A DNA stretch of 23,528 nucleotides. Origin: Bigelowiella natans CCMP2755 (taxonomy: Eukaryota; Cercozoa; Chlorarachniophyceae). Shown here one piece after another: positions 1 to 9,611 of the stretch (the stretch's first letter is position 1; each line of letters begins with the position of its first letter). The stretch is taken from the NCBI GenBank assembly GCA_000320545.1, contig ADNK01001092.1, positions 1-23,528 on the forward strand, written 5' to 3'. The notes beneath the pieces are model-generated. The model worked only from the letters and a program-made list of their open reading frames with translations, ran no database searches and was not told the DNA's origin. Made by a program: the position numbers and the translations under genes.

Positions 1-4
1 TCAC

Positions 5-180
5 TACTTGGATGAGGATACGTTAAACTTGAGAGATGTAGGGCAGGTTGAGTCTCTCTCTCTCCCTCTCTCTCTCTCTCTCTCCCTCTATGTGTCGCTG
101 GAGAAACGTCAGTGGTGCTGTCCCCTCAATAACTCAACCAACCCTACATCTCTCAAGTTTAACGTATCCTCATCAAAGTA
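5..180. repeat. Inverted repeat with 48-bp arms and an 80-bp loop
   Basis: Bases 5-52 pair with the reverse complement of 133-180 with three mismatches; the inner 42 bp (11-52 against 133-174) differ at only two positions. The loop (53-132) contains a CT microsatellite (about 53-90). As single-stranded DNA or RNA this would form a long, nearly perfect hairpin. It could be a small foldback element, a MITE-like remnant, a small-RNA precursor or an assembly foldback. No flanking target-site duplication can be judged because the left arm begins at the window edge. Confidence 0.9.
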
Positions 181-269
181 TTTTTATGATGCCCCTTACA
201 TACGTCAGATGCCTTTGATGGCGGCCTACTTCACCTGGTTGCATTGACACCACATCGTAGTTGTTGCAG

Positions 270-303
<34 letters not shown>

Positions 304-608
304 TGGTGGTGGTGTGGTAGAAGTAAAGACTTTCTTGCCGTGAGATTGAGGGAGCACATGGCTCATTGGCTAATATTAGCGCCATTTACCGCTACTACTA
401 TCATTAGCGATGGGTTGGGGAGTGGCAGCAGCCGAAGTGCTTTCGGGCTTCAGTTCTACGCCTAGGTTGGTGACTAGCAGCAAGGATAAAGAAACGATTG
501 GATCCTGACCTCGATTGATTTGCCTCCCTTCCCATTCTTTTTCTCAATTGTGTTTTTATTGTTTTGATTCATCGTCATCCTACTGTTATCGTTGCTCCTG
601 CTGCTGCT
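181..608. other. Non-coding stretch with AGT microsatellite
   Basis: No supportable gene. An (AGT)n tract of about 11 units lies at 271-303. Open frames across it are low-complexity translations of the repeat (polySer, polyTyr). Confidence 0.6.
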
Positions 609-710
609 ATGAAGCGTTCTATCGTGGTTTGGGCTGGTGTTGCTATCTGCACCTTCCGCGCTGCTTTTGGACGGCCCAGTCCGAGTGTTGAATGCTTTCA
701 GTGTGTCTAA
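609..710 (+). CDS. Possible short signal-peptide-like ORF or first exon
   Basis: An ATG at 609 opens 33 codons ending at TAA 708-710. The product begins MKRSIVVWAGVAICTFRAAF, that is a basic start, a hydrophobic core and small residues, followed by a Pro/Ser stretch and two cysteines near the end. This resembles a secretory signal peptide and could be a first exon or a chance frame. No downstream exon could be joined convincingly. Speculative. Confidence 0.15.
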   Translation: MKRSIVVWAGVAICTFRAAFGRPSPSVECFQCV

Positions 711-1376
711 GGTGGATGATTAGGAATCACTATTAACACTCCCATGTCAGCACGCACCTCTGCAACAACAATGACCACCTATCATGTTCAATGCTTCAGC
801 ATCCTGATTATCCCCCTCCTCCTCCTCTTCCTCCTCCTCCTCCTCCTCTTTCTCTTCCTCCTACTCATTATCGTCTTCAGCATGCTTCCGTCCCTCTCCT
901 GCTTCTCACCATTTTCGCCTTTCCCCTCATCCTCGCGCTACCCGGTACTCGCATCATCATCCATCAATTTTTTCCCCATTCTCTTTCTCTCCCTTTCAAC
1001 ATATCTTTTATCTCCTACGCAACGGGGCTCTGGAGAAAGCTGATCCTCGTTGCCGAAGGAGGTCCTGATGTGGCACGTGGAACACTGTTATTTCCAACCA
1101 ATTCATTCACTCTTCAACCGGCCAATCAACAGGGAGGCTGAATGGAGGCGCACGGAAGAAGGCATCCTCGGATGTCCTGCTCTTTTTGGTCCCGTTGGTG
1201 TGGGCGTGCTACTTCTTGTCAGTCAAGGTAGTGGTATGAAGGAGTGATTTTGTTTGGGTGTGTACGGTTATCTTTCTGACGGCGAAGTGTATACCCAAAA
1301 TCTCCCTTGTGAAAGACTCTTCACGTCGAGTTTTAACCACTGCGGGGCTTCATATTAATTTTATCTACTCATGAGA
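711..1376. other. Pyrimidine-rich stretch, weak coding potential only
   Basis: A CCT/CTT-rich tract occupies about 812-862, and C/T-rich DNA continues to about 1015. At 1050-1247 (+) two overlapping frames read without obvious low complexity, but neither has a start, a splice context or a recognisable motif that would justify a gene call. Confidence 0.4.
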
Positions 1377-1377
1377 G

Positions 1378-1689
1378 CACACACACACACACACACACAC
1401 ACACGCAAACACTATTTCCTTGTACTGATCCAACCCCCCCCGAACCTATCATTAGTTCTGGGATGAATTCAGGGGCCCTATCAAACACGACGAGGATTTA
1501 ATGGCGATTGTGTAAGATTAAGCTATGGATTCGTATTTTCAGAATGTGATTATATAGGAGAATGCTGAAGATTTTGGTTCTAGTACAGCAGCGTCGTAGT
1601 GAATGAATTTTTTTTATGCAAACACGTTTACCATATGTGTTTCACCATCCTCTGTTTATCCTCCTCCCTTCTAATTCTCTTTTCCACTA

Positions 1690-1733
<44 letters not shown>
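1378..1733. repeat. CA and CT microsatellites
   Basis: (AC)n occupies about 1378-1404 and (CT)n about 1694-1733. The sequence between and around them shows no supportable gene. The CT tract creates spurious polySer-Leu frames. Confidence 0.85.
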
Positions 1734-1735
<2 letters not shown>

Positions 1736-2094
1736 TTTTGCCCAGTTGTTTTTGTGCATTGGCTTCAGTGGTTTTGCATGCTAGCATCGATTTCGGGTCA
1801 AAGGTGAAAAGACTGTAGTTGTTGCGCATGTTGTCTCGTTTCTGCTGTATTGTACAGCAGTGATCTGCAACTGCATCGCACTAACAATACACTTAGATGC
1901 TCGAACGAAGCACGTTGCTGTGCAGTAATGGCAATGTATGCAAATAATAAATAACTCCATGTCGCAGAATGATGATGGAGATGTCACATCTAGCTCATTC
2001 GTGATGCAACAATCACTCATGCTAGCATGCAAGCCTAGGCTGAATGAGATCAAGCGCGCCTCTTGATCACCTCTAGACCTCATCGAGCGACCCC

Positions 2095-2216
2095 ATTATA
2101 GACATGTAATATCATATATATACTATATATGCTATTACTGTGTCTATTATATTATAGACATGTAATATCATATATATATATATATATACTATATATGCTA
2201 TTACTGTGTCTATTAT
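2095..2216. repeat. Two-copy tandem duplication with TA expansion
   Basis: A unit beginning attatagacatgtaatatca and ending tgtgtctattat occurs at 2095-2150 and again immediately at 2151-2216. The copies match apart from five extra TA dinucleotides in the second, so the first is 56 bp and the second 66 bp. This indicates a recent local duplication followed by slippage in the TA run. Confidence 0.92.
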
Positions 2217-3049
2217 CCCCTCTAGCCCTTCTAGCCTTTCTGAAGCAAAAAAGCTCACCTACCTCTGTACTAGTGTACGTGCAGACCTGCGCACACCTAC
2301 TGCAAGCTGTTGTGTGTGCTCTTCTGCAACCGCGAGCTAAGGGTGCTTATTCGTTCACACCATGATCGACCCTGACTGTAACTAGCTGGTGATGAAAGCT
2401 GTGAGCTGCAAAGAAAGGTATAGCAACGTAGCAACGATCGATGAAAAAAAACCATCAAAACAATGTACGTAGCCCGGCAAAGAACAGCATGCTAATAGCA
2501 TGTACGTGTCATGTGGCTGCACGCGTACGATGTTGGCCGCGCTAGCGCGCCAATTTTTACGCATACTGCGAGTGGTAACACTAGAACACATCACAATGAC
2601 GGCAAACTTCGATGCACATAGCATGTAGCAGCCTGCATGTGACTGCACATGCGTCGATGCTATGCATCTCTGCCACATGTTGCACGCTGCGTTCTTCATG
2701 CTTCAACTATGTAAGAAGGAGCTTGACGAAGCATGGGTGCAAATTATCATTAGTTAGAAAGTACGTTATTATTCAGACATTTGTGCACCGCACACGAGAT
2801 TCTCATTTGCATCCAGCAAATTCATAATTATTGTTGGACATTTCCTGTAGTTCATCATCATCACTCGTCTCTTCAACTTATTTAGAACTATGATGCTGAC
2901 TGTGCGAAGTTCAATTGAAGTTCCCATTTTGCATTTTATGTTCTAAGATACAGGAAAAAACCGATTATCGCTGTAAATCTGATTTGATTATTTTTTTCTT
3001 TACAATTTTGGTACAGATTAAGGCTCTAGAAATTTCTTCTGTTAATTCT
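2217..3049. other. Intergenic sequence, downstream of the 289-codon gene
   Basis: No gene supported on either strand. The part up to about 2720 is rich in GCTAGC- and GCATGC-like palindromes, including a perfect 12-bp palindrome cgcgctagcgcg near 2537-2549. The part from about 2750 on is AT-rich and would contain the 3' untranslated region of the minus-strand gene that ends at 3050. Confidence 0.5.
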
Positions 3050-3919
3050 TCATTTAAGATACATATCCATCCAGTTACGGCCTCGAGGGAAAAAGTTTTG
3101 CCAAGCCTGTACTATGCCATAGCCAGTGGCAGTAGCTCCTCCAGCTTTTATCATACCCAATATATTAGGGTCGCTTTCGAGAACCCCAAAAGGAACTGCG
3201 AAGACGTTCATCGCCGCTGAAGGATCGCATGCCACGAACATTGCTGTGGCGCCTCCTATTGCTACACTTAGTCCAGCATCTGAATTTAAGTTTTCATAGT
3301 CGCGCTCGGCAACAGGGAGGCCTAAGGTCTCTCCCCACAACGCACGGCCTACACGAAGACCAGCATAGAATGCACTGCCGCATGCAATCATCGTTCCTGC
3401 TGCAACCGCTGGGAAAAAGTTATCCGTCAAACTGACCAGAGCATTGACAACTGGCTGCCAAGCAGTTCCGCTGAAGAAAGTTCCGGTACCCAGCCAGAGA
3501 GCAGTAGGAACTTCCTTCGAAGCATCAGACCCCTTTACAACCGTGTAGAAAAGGCTGTGTCCAGCTAGTACAGCAAGAGCCTCTCCGGCTCCAGTAGTCC
3601 CTGCGAACGCAAGAGATTCCGCACTAAATCCGAGTTTATCTGCGACGATCGAGGAACCCTGCCATCCAAATCCTGCCCAGAAAACCTTCGAGGCTATCAC
3701 CTCCCCTGTAAGCTGGAAGCGTTGGGGAACAAGAGCGCCTTGAGAACTAGTCATCTCAGAAGGATCCACAGTCGTTGACATCTGCTTTCTCTCGCCGGTA
3801 GTCTTAGATTGAGAAGTCACAGGGGTCATCCTCGTACTGAAGGCAGTCCTAGGTGCTACAACGGCCATCCGAAGAGGCGATCGCATGAGTCGAAGGTTGG
3901 TGCCAAGGCGGGGGAGCAT
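3050..3919 (-). CDS. Glycine-rich, probably membrane-embedded mitochondrial protein (conserved unknown)
   Basis: Intact 289-codon single-exon gene. The first ~40 residues lack acidic residues and are rich in Arg, Ser, Thr and Ala (MLPRLGTNLRLMRSPLRMAV, then a TAFSTR segment), a typical mitochondrial presequence, so ATG 3919 is the likely start. Residues 41-68 are a polar linker. From about residue 70 the protein is rich in Gly and Ala with several hydrophobic stretches: roughly 103-127, 138-163, 168-192, 214-232 and 252-272. Motifs that stand out are GTGTFFSGTAWQPVVNAL (144-161) and the C-terminal FFPRGRNWMDMY. The glycine spacing suits packed membrane helices, so I infer an integral protein of a mitochondrial (less likely plastid) membrane. 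I believe similar proteins of unknown function occur in algae, but cannot verify this here. No enzyme motif is visible. It is the only clearly unspliced gene in the window. Confidence 0.87.
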   Translation of the reverse strand: MLPRLGTNLRLMRSPLRMAVVAPRTAFSTRMTPVTSQSKTTGERKQMSTTVDPSEMTSSQGALVPQRFQLTGEVIASKVFWAGFGWQGSSIVADKLGFSAESLAFAGTTGAGEALAVLAGHSLFYTVVKGSDASKEVPTALWLGTGTFFSGTAWQPVVNALVSLTDNFFPAVAAGTMIACGSAFYAGLRVGRALWGETLGLPVAERDYENLNSDAGLSVAIGGATAMFVACDPSAAMNVFAVPFGVLESDPNILGMIKAGGATATGYGIVQAWQNFFPRGRNWMDMYLK

Positions 3920-4907
3920 CGTATCAAGAAGTGATTTTGAACTTTAGCGTGGTGAAGAATCTCTCTGGAACGAGCCATAAGGCACTGTGCTCTATTTTGC
4001 TGATGGATATGAAGCGAAAACCAGGCCATTTCTCGGAACTCGTCTAATAAAGACTTAGACAAAAAAGGAACATTTGAAACGATATTATTGGTCTGAATAT
4101 AGTACCGAAATTTACTACGACAATCAATAAAATCCCTTTTCACCGAGTTCGATAGATGTTGTCAGGAGGTTTAGGGATTGGATGAAATGAAAGCAATTTT
4201 TGGTTCGCTGAAGATTTTGCTCGTTTCTGATACGTGGTCATTGAAGAAGTGGTTGACTGGGCTACTGGGCTGCCCAACGGTCATGGATTTACCGGCGTAT
4301 TTCAGCACGTTGGCGTTTTCAATTAATGTGAAGCTATTTTGCGAAATCCAACTCAGACTCGCCCATAAATAATTGAAAGACTCACTCCTGTAGGTGGATT
4401 TCTAGGATTTCTGGTCTTAAAAATTTAAAAACTTTTCTTTGAAGAAGATGAGCTGCCCAGGATGCTCTTCACAGGGGAAGATCCTCTTTCATTTCTTGGT
4501 AAAATACAGAGAATTCCTGCTGAATTTGTCGAATCAAATCATTTTTTTGTGGAAATTGGAGATGTAAAGAATCCTAATGATCAGCCCATCTATCGTAACT
4601 GACATGAAATCGTGAAAATCTCCATTGTCTGACTACCTAATCGTCGATGCTTGGCGTTACTGCACCGACACTACCTGGGGTTTGTTGGAAAATGCAGACA
4701 AATGCAACCCATTTTGTTTCATCAATGAGTGTTTGAAGCTGATTCGCATCTTCAAGTTGCTGCTTTGATGAGAACTTCATTCACAAGGGATGACGGTCCG
4801 GTTCTGGGGGAAATCGCAACCTGGCACCTGACGACCTGACTGGTGTGGGTGTCCAACAAACCCTTGACTTTCTCTGGATCTAGTTGATTGAGAAGGTCAG
4901 AGATGAG
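3920..4907. other. Upstream/intergenic region, no gene seen
   Basis: Includes the 5' flank of the minus-strand gene starting at 3919. Short frames exist on both strands (for example 3856-4143 minus and 4178-4372 plus), but none has a recognisable motif or splice-consistent extension. Composition is AT-leaning and free of microsatellites, unlike most of the window. Confidence 0.5.
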
Positions 4908-4941
4908 TCAGCGTGACCTGTGATCCTTCAACCACTTCCCT

Positions 4942-5133
4942 GTGCTAGCTGTGGTGTTGGTGCTTCGTCCACTCTGGCACTCATCCATCACTCGTTCAAG
5001 CCAGGAAGTCCCCGTGGGCGACCTGTGTGATCGATGTGCGCTCTTGGCACGCCCCCCTTGTCCGCATGAGGCGCATCCAGCTGGCCAGCAGTGCTTGCAG
5101 CACACCTTGTTGGAGTGTCCCAGTGTCAACTAG
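4942..5133 (+). pseudogene. Decayed non-LTR retrotransposon-like C-terminal zinc-binding fragment
   Basis: The 63-codon plus frame contains a CxxC pair (Cys29 and Cys32, DLCDRC), a further cysteine at 40, then QQCLQHTLLECPSV with His54 and Cys59. The order CxxC ... H-x4-C followed by Pro matches the zinc-binding region found after the reverse transcriptase in many LINE-type ORF2 proteins (zf-RVT-like). No reverse transcriptase motif is present upstream in any frame, and the flanks contain stops, so at most this is a 5'-truncated, degenerate relic. A chance cysteine-rich frame cannot be excluded. Confidence 0.4.
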
Positions 5134-5867
5134 TCAAGTGAGCATGAACCACTGAACCTTGAACCCACAGCTAGACAGGCTAGCAGGGCCCATTCTGGCA
5201 TTTTTCAATCATCGAGCACTTTGGCGTGCGGGAACGCGACTGAGCCTGCATGAACACCACACTGGCTAGCTTGCACACATCACTGATAACCAGCTAGCCA
5301 GTGATGCAATGTGCACTGTTTTTGCATCACTTGCATGCTGGCATGGTGGCCTGATCCGACTAGCCGACGGTGCTTGTTTTGCACACCAAAACCCACAACG
5401 TGCTGGCATGCCAGCATGGTGCATGACGTCACCGTTGTGCGACACACTGCTAGACTGACACATGCAACAAGCAGTGCGCAGCAGTTGATCGGCATCAATG
5501 ACACATCGTCGCGCCTGCGGTGGTTGCACATCGCTAGTGCAAGCAATGCTGATGCGCGCCAATCATCAATGAAAAAGGCACACATGCAAATGTGCCACTA
5601 GGCTAGCATGGCGAAACCTGCTTGCTGCCGCTTGCACATGCTAGCATGCATCCCCTCATCGCTGGCTAGCTGGGCATGTACGTCTGATTATTCTGGCGGA
5701 TGTCAGCAACATCTGGATTGTGTAGGATCATCACATCGATGACGTGCTGTGCGAATCATGTCTAGATGTGCAAGAATGGAGTTGATGTCGGGCTCAGTTC
5801 ACAAGAGAACTGAAGTAACTCATTTGTAAGTCAAATTCTAACATGTTGCACAATGGGCAAAGTGAAC
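5134..5867. other. Intergenic, GCTAGC/GCATG-rich sequence
   Basis: No gene is supported. Overlapping frames at 5266-5601 on both strands arise because stop codons are sparse here and carry no motif. CTAG-containing words recur about ten times between 4940 and 5670, an unusual density compared with the rest of the window apart from 1770-2720. This may be the body of the same old mobile element as the 4942-5133 fragment. Confidence 0.45.
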
Positions 5868-7059
5868 CTAGCCCACCGCGGTTGTAGCTGTTTTTTTGAC
5901 CTGAGCCGCTGCTGCCTCTTCGCGTATGGCGCGTTTGTACTCACCCTGATGAACAAGAAATCGAAAAAGAAAATGCATAAACTCTAGCAAATCCATAAAT
6001 GGAATAGTCGAGAGCCTTATGTAGCTTTGATATTATCGGATATATCTTTTGTGTATGATATTTATTACGGGAGACACTCGCTTTGCTCCCTGCGACCACA
6101 TTCCTTTGCCTGCTCGCTTTGCCGTATCTTCGTAGCCTGACAAATGGAGGGCGATGAGGAGAATGAAAATGGTTGTGTTGCGCTGATATGAGCGATCCTG
6201 GATTGGGAAGAAATTAAAATAGCATTCATTGATTCACCTATACGACGATCAACACACGATACATAGGTTCATAATTTCGGTTCTAATATCATCGATATTA
6301 TTTACCTTCCAGTCTCGCCTCATTTCCAGCATACTGTGCTCCTGAAGAAAGAGAGAAGCGGAACGGCGAGAGGTTAGTCACTACCACCAGCATTCACAGT
6401 GGCGAATTATAGGCCGTCGGCCATGGCATATTCGCAGGTAGGTTGTATGGTAAAGAAGTAACACCTCTGCCTCTATACACCTCAGCTAATCCCTCCTTCA
6501 GCAAGCCTGCAATGTCAGCAAAGCAGCCAATATTGAACAATACTTTAGGCACATATAGCAGTCTTGATCGCTTGTTGTCAGAGGTAGCAGCAGCAGCCCT
6601 ACCACCACTTTTAAACGAGAAATGGTCATTTACATCATCCTTGAATATGCCATCATTTCTACTGCCTGCTGCACCTTCGGACGGATCCGAGCGAAAAGGC
6701 CACATCCCCACCTTCGTCCTGCCGACTGAAAAGATTGATACCGGTAAAGGAGAAGAAGAGTAAGGATGTGTACGAGCAAGGAATGAAACGACTTCGGATG
6801 AGCATATCGAGAGAGAGAGCGAGAGCGAGAGCAGGGGGGGGGGGGGGGGGGAGGAGAGAAAATGAGGGGTGATGCTTGCATGATTTTGTTATCATCATTC
6901 TAATCTTCTTACTTATCCTCCCATATTGGTCGCGGGAGAGCGTCTGCACATGCACTTTCTTCCCCAGGATTTGCGACTCCAGATACTTCTTAGATTTCAC
7001 AGCGAATGGCTGATTGCTATGGCATTCACCAGTAGATGTATTTCAGTGGGAAGAGAGAT

Positions 7060-7108
<49 letters not shown>

Positions 7109-8351
7109 GAGAGAGATTTTAGATGCTTGCGCGGCGGTGGTAGTGTTGACACTGCAATCACTAGCTGCTTTGTAGCAGATGCACTAATACTACAACAACT
7201 TCTACTGCTACTACTACTACTACTACTGTTGCTACTACGGGTTTACGTGTGTCCGAATTTCCCCATCTCTGGAGCATCCACACCGTAGAGCCTTTGTGTA
7301 TGTATGCATTCAAAGGACAGTAGGGGAGAAATGACACGCAAATACCAAGCACATGGATAGCTTGTTTGGAGAATGGTGGGAGGCGTTAAAGGAGATAACA
7401 AGGGATGGAGGCACGTGGTGGATGGTGCATTCAAAAGAATGTCTCTTTATAATATATTTACCGCACAGATATTGTCCGTTCTGATAGTCGTCGCTTTGAG
7501 GGATCTCCCAGGGACCTATTGGTGCATCACGATTATCTCCCGCTATAACGATTTGTTACCACTCTACCATATTTCATTACGAGTTTTTGGAAATGTGTTC
7601 ATGTTTTTCTCAGTTGCTGAGGGATACGAGCTACGATATTGGAATTGTCATATGTTGAATAACGTGATTCAGTTGTGGACGACCCGAAAGGGGGGGGGAG
7701 ATTCAAGCTGATACCCACGAGAGGAGTGTGCGTGAGTCTGAAACCGTCTCCTAAGGATGATGCACAAAATGAGAGGGCGTCTTCCATCACATTGCATCCG
7801 CACATTTCAGAAGGAAACGGACAAAGGATAATTGTACCATCAGGGACCGTCTCTACAATCCCAGATATCCAGCCTTGTTGACGAATCAACCTGATGTTAG
7901 TCGGTCGACGATATGGGAGTCATACAGTTTACCAACATTATCATCTACCGAACAAAGCGAGGATAGTGTTTTTCGATTGAGGTGGAATTATGTAATAGCG
8001 TCAATAATATGATATGCATACATAATAATAAATATAATCATCATCCTCCTCCTCCTCATCATCCTCCTCCTCATCGTCATCACCCTCATCGTTGTAATCC
8101 TCAGTTGTTTCAAGTTGAAATCATCGATTTGATCATAGATTGTTCATCACAAGCATCACGGGATACTACGATGAGATGATGACGATGATGATGTTGATGA
8201 TGGCTACGATGTTTTTATGCATTGTTGAACATACACACGCACACACACAGACACACCATGGTACATCTCGTTGTATATCTTCCACAGTCGCTCTCCTGCT
8301 GCTAAGCGGAGGTGAAGGAAGACGAGGAGGTGGAAGACCTTTCAGGGACAT
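5868..8351 (-). CDS. Staphylococcal-nuclease-like (TNase/LCL3-type) endonuclease, nine exons
   Basis: Hand-built model on the minus strand: exons 8351-8257, 7890-7715, 7504-7462, 7291-7247, 7016-6913, 6725-6465, 6341-6306, 6136-6069, 5945-5868. All joins are GT-AG and in phase, giving 906 nt and 301 residues; ATG 8351 follows an in-frame stop. SNase-family landmarks occur in order: LGDGFRLTHTP (78-88), ISVRLYGVDAPEMGKFG (102-118), QPF (122-124), YLESQILGKKVHV (131-143), RDQYGRI (148-154), LLKEGLAEVY, RAGKGMW (261-267) and SPGEYKRA (275-282). These fit the fold of calcium-dependent nucleases; Arg105, Asp110, Glu113 and Arg153 match the catalytic Arg35, Asp40, Glu43 and Arg87 of staphylococcal nuclease. 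The usual DGD motif is shortened to DG (Asp80), which may weaken metal binding. A polar insert lies at about 166-210. LCL3 relatives are membrane-anchored in mitochondria, but no membrane helix is visible here, so location is open. The 7504 acceptor could instead be 7515 with another donor. Confidence 0.8.
6834..6851. repeat. G18 homopolymer in nuclease intron
   Basis: Eighteen consecutive G on the plus strand (C on the sense strand of the minus gene), within the intron 6912-6726. It adjoins a GA-rich stretch (about 6810-6833). Length is likely variable and prone to sequencing error, but it lies outside predicted exons. Confidence 0.9.
7064..7226. repeat. GA and ACT microsatellites in nuclease intron
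   Basis: (GA)n runs from about 7064 to 7116 with one interruption, and (ACT)n from about 7203 to 7226. Both lie in the intron 7246-7017 between the GVDAPE exon and the next exon. On the sense strand the GA tract reads as a CT polypyrimidine run upstream of the acceptor. Confidence 0.88.
8036..8210. repeat. CAT/CCT and GAT repeats in first nuclease intron
   Basis: Imperfect CAT/CCT triplets occupy about 8036-8095 and GAT-type triplets about 8168-8206, inside the 366-nt first intron (8256-7891) of the minus-strand nuclease gene. The polyHis/polyPro frames here are repeat translations. Confidence 0.75.
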
Positions 8352-8979
8352 CCCTTGCAGTTGGATACATTCTCATGGAAGGTCCGACCTCGTAGCCTGA
8401 ATAGCATACATGACGACGAGGAATAGTGAGAACAGACAAGAAACCAAACTCGATCACAAGACTTACGAAAAAGAGAGAAAATCGAGGGCAACCGAACACA
8501 TTTATACTTCTCCATCAGATACTATCTAACTCATTTTGGTCCACATCGCCGGGACGTTGATCATCCTCAAGCTCGGAGAAACCACAAGCAATTTTACATC
8601 AAGTGGAGAAAGTAGCGGTAGTAGTCGTAAGGTCTCATTTATCGTCGCTGCTGCAATGCTTATGTGTGTTTTTCTTGATGGTTTCTCGTTTTACCTGCAA
8701 CGGCTAAAGCTATTCCTGAGATATTATCGATAACCCACACTAGTTAGGCATGAGACCGAGTTAGGTTCAGTGACAAACGCAGTATTTTACCTAGAGTGAA
8801 GCCTGAGACAAATTCCTTTCGCCTTATCCGTCTCTCTCCCTCGGGTCTAGGGGGAGGCGGTGGTCGGCCTGGTATACGTGGTATACGCGCCCTGGGGGTG
8901 ATGTCTTGTATGCACCGCCTACGTAGCATACCCCCCCCAAAGGGCGATGGAGCCGTAACAGTCGTAAAGCCCGTGGCAG
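8352..8979. other. Gap between divergent genes; possible promoters
   Basis: This stretch lies between the start of the minus-strand nuclease and the first plus-strand exon I can place. A minus frame at 8499-8302 has a hydrophobic stretch but is not needed for the nuclease start. A plus frame near 8536-8733 lacks a clear splice context. A doubled GTATAC palindrome (ggtatacgtggtatacg, about 8871-8887) is the only short motif that stands out. Promoter function is inferred from gene orientation only. Confidence 0.4.
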
Positions 8980-9337
8980 GGTTCATTAAACTACACGGAT
9001 TCATCGATAATGCCATTGTCGAGAGAGAAGTCGTCAGGAAGACTGCGAATGGGAGCTTGTGGGGAAATTGGTAGGTGCGTGATGGCGAGCCGAAGCGCTA
9101 CACGGACCGACCCCCACAAAGAATCATTTTTTGCTCCTCGGGGAATTAACATGCCATGCGCTTTGGAAGGGGACGTCAAGACTTATCGCTTGTCGCAGGA
9201 AATATTTTGACGAATAATAGACTCGAGTATATTCTGGAAGCATACCGGATGACTGCTGCTGGAGCAGTGGATTTCGGGTTTCTGCGACAAGCAAAACACG
9301 GTGACGGCGAAAGAAAATGGATGTCGCTCGTAAGTAA
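8980..9337 (+). CDS. Tentative 5' exons of the split C2 gene
   Basis: Two candidate exons, 8980-9070 (acceptor gtggcag) and 9199-9329 or 9199-9337 (acceptor tgtcgcag; donor gtaagt, or gtacac eight bases later), join in phase. The second carries NILTNNRLEYILEAYRMTAA and ends GERKWMSL. The 9337 donor links in phase to the exon at 9612; the stronger 9329 donor does not. I recognise no domain. A competing plus frame across 8980-9070 is also open but gives a stop when joined to the next exon. These exons may belong to the long gene downstream or to a separate small gene. Confidence 0.4.
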
Positions 9338-9611
9338 GTACACGAGGGAGATAGTAACTGATCGATACTCCCCTCACCAACGGTCCACCGGCTCTACGAC
9401 AAACATCCTCGACATTTGAGAGGAGGGACTCGTGGAAAAGGGGACGGGTGCAGGGTTGTGTATATTACAGTAGCTCTATGACCAAAAGCCGAATGGAGAA
9501 AGGAAGGAGCGACAGACCAGAACCGAGTTGTTGATAACGTAAGGAGTTTCTTGCAGATTAAGTGATCATTTCCAGTTTGGTATTCTGTGATGCTTACCAC
9601 CCCACCTGTAG

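Noticed and set aside
271-303. Short direct repeats considered as a CRISPR-like array (here and elsewhere)
   Set aside because: All are plain microsatellites with no spacers, in eukaryotic DNA.
4908-5129. Cysteine-rich minus frame opposite the retroelement-like fragment
   Set aside because: Mirror of the plus-strand cysteine pattern; lacks the CxxC...HxxxxC order.
6443-6763. 106-codon plus-strand frame
   Set aside because: It is antisense to the 261-nt nuclease exon, whose frame carries the family motif and phase agreement on both sides.
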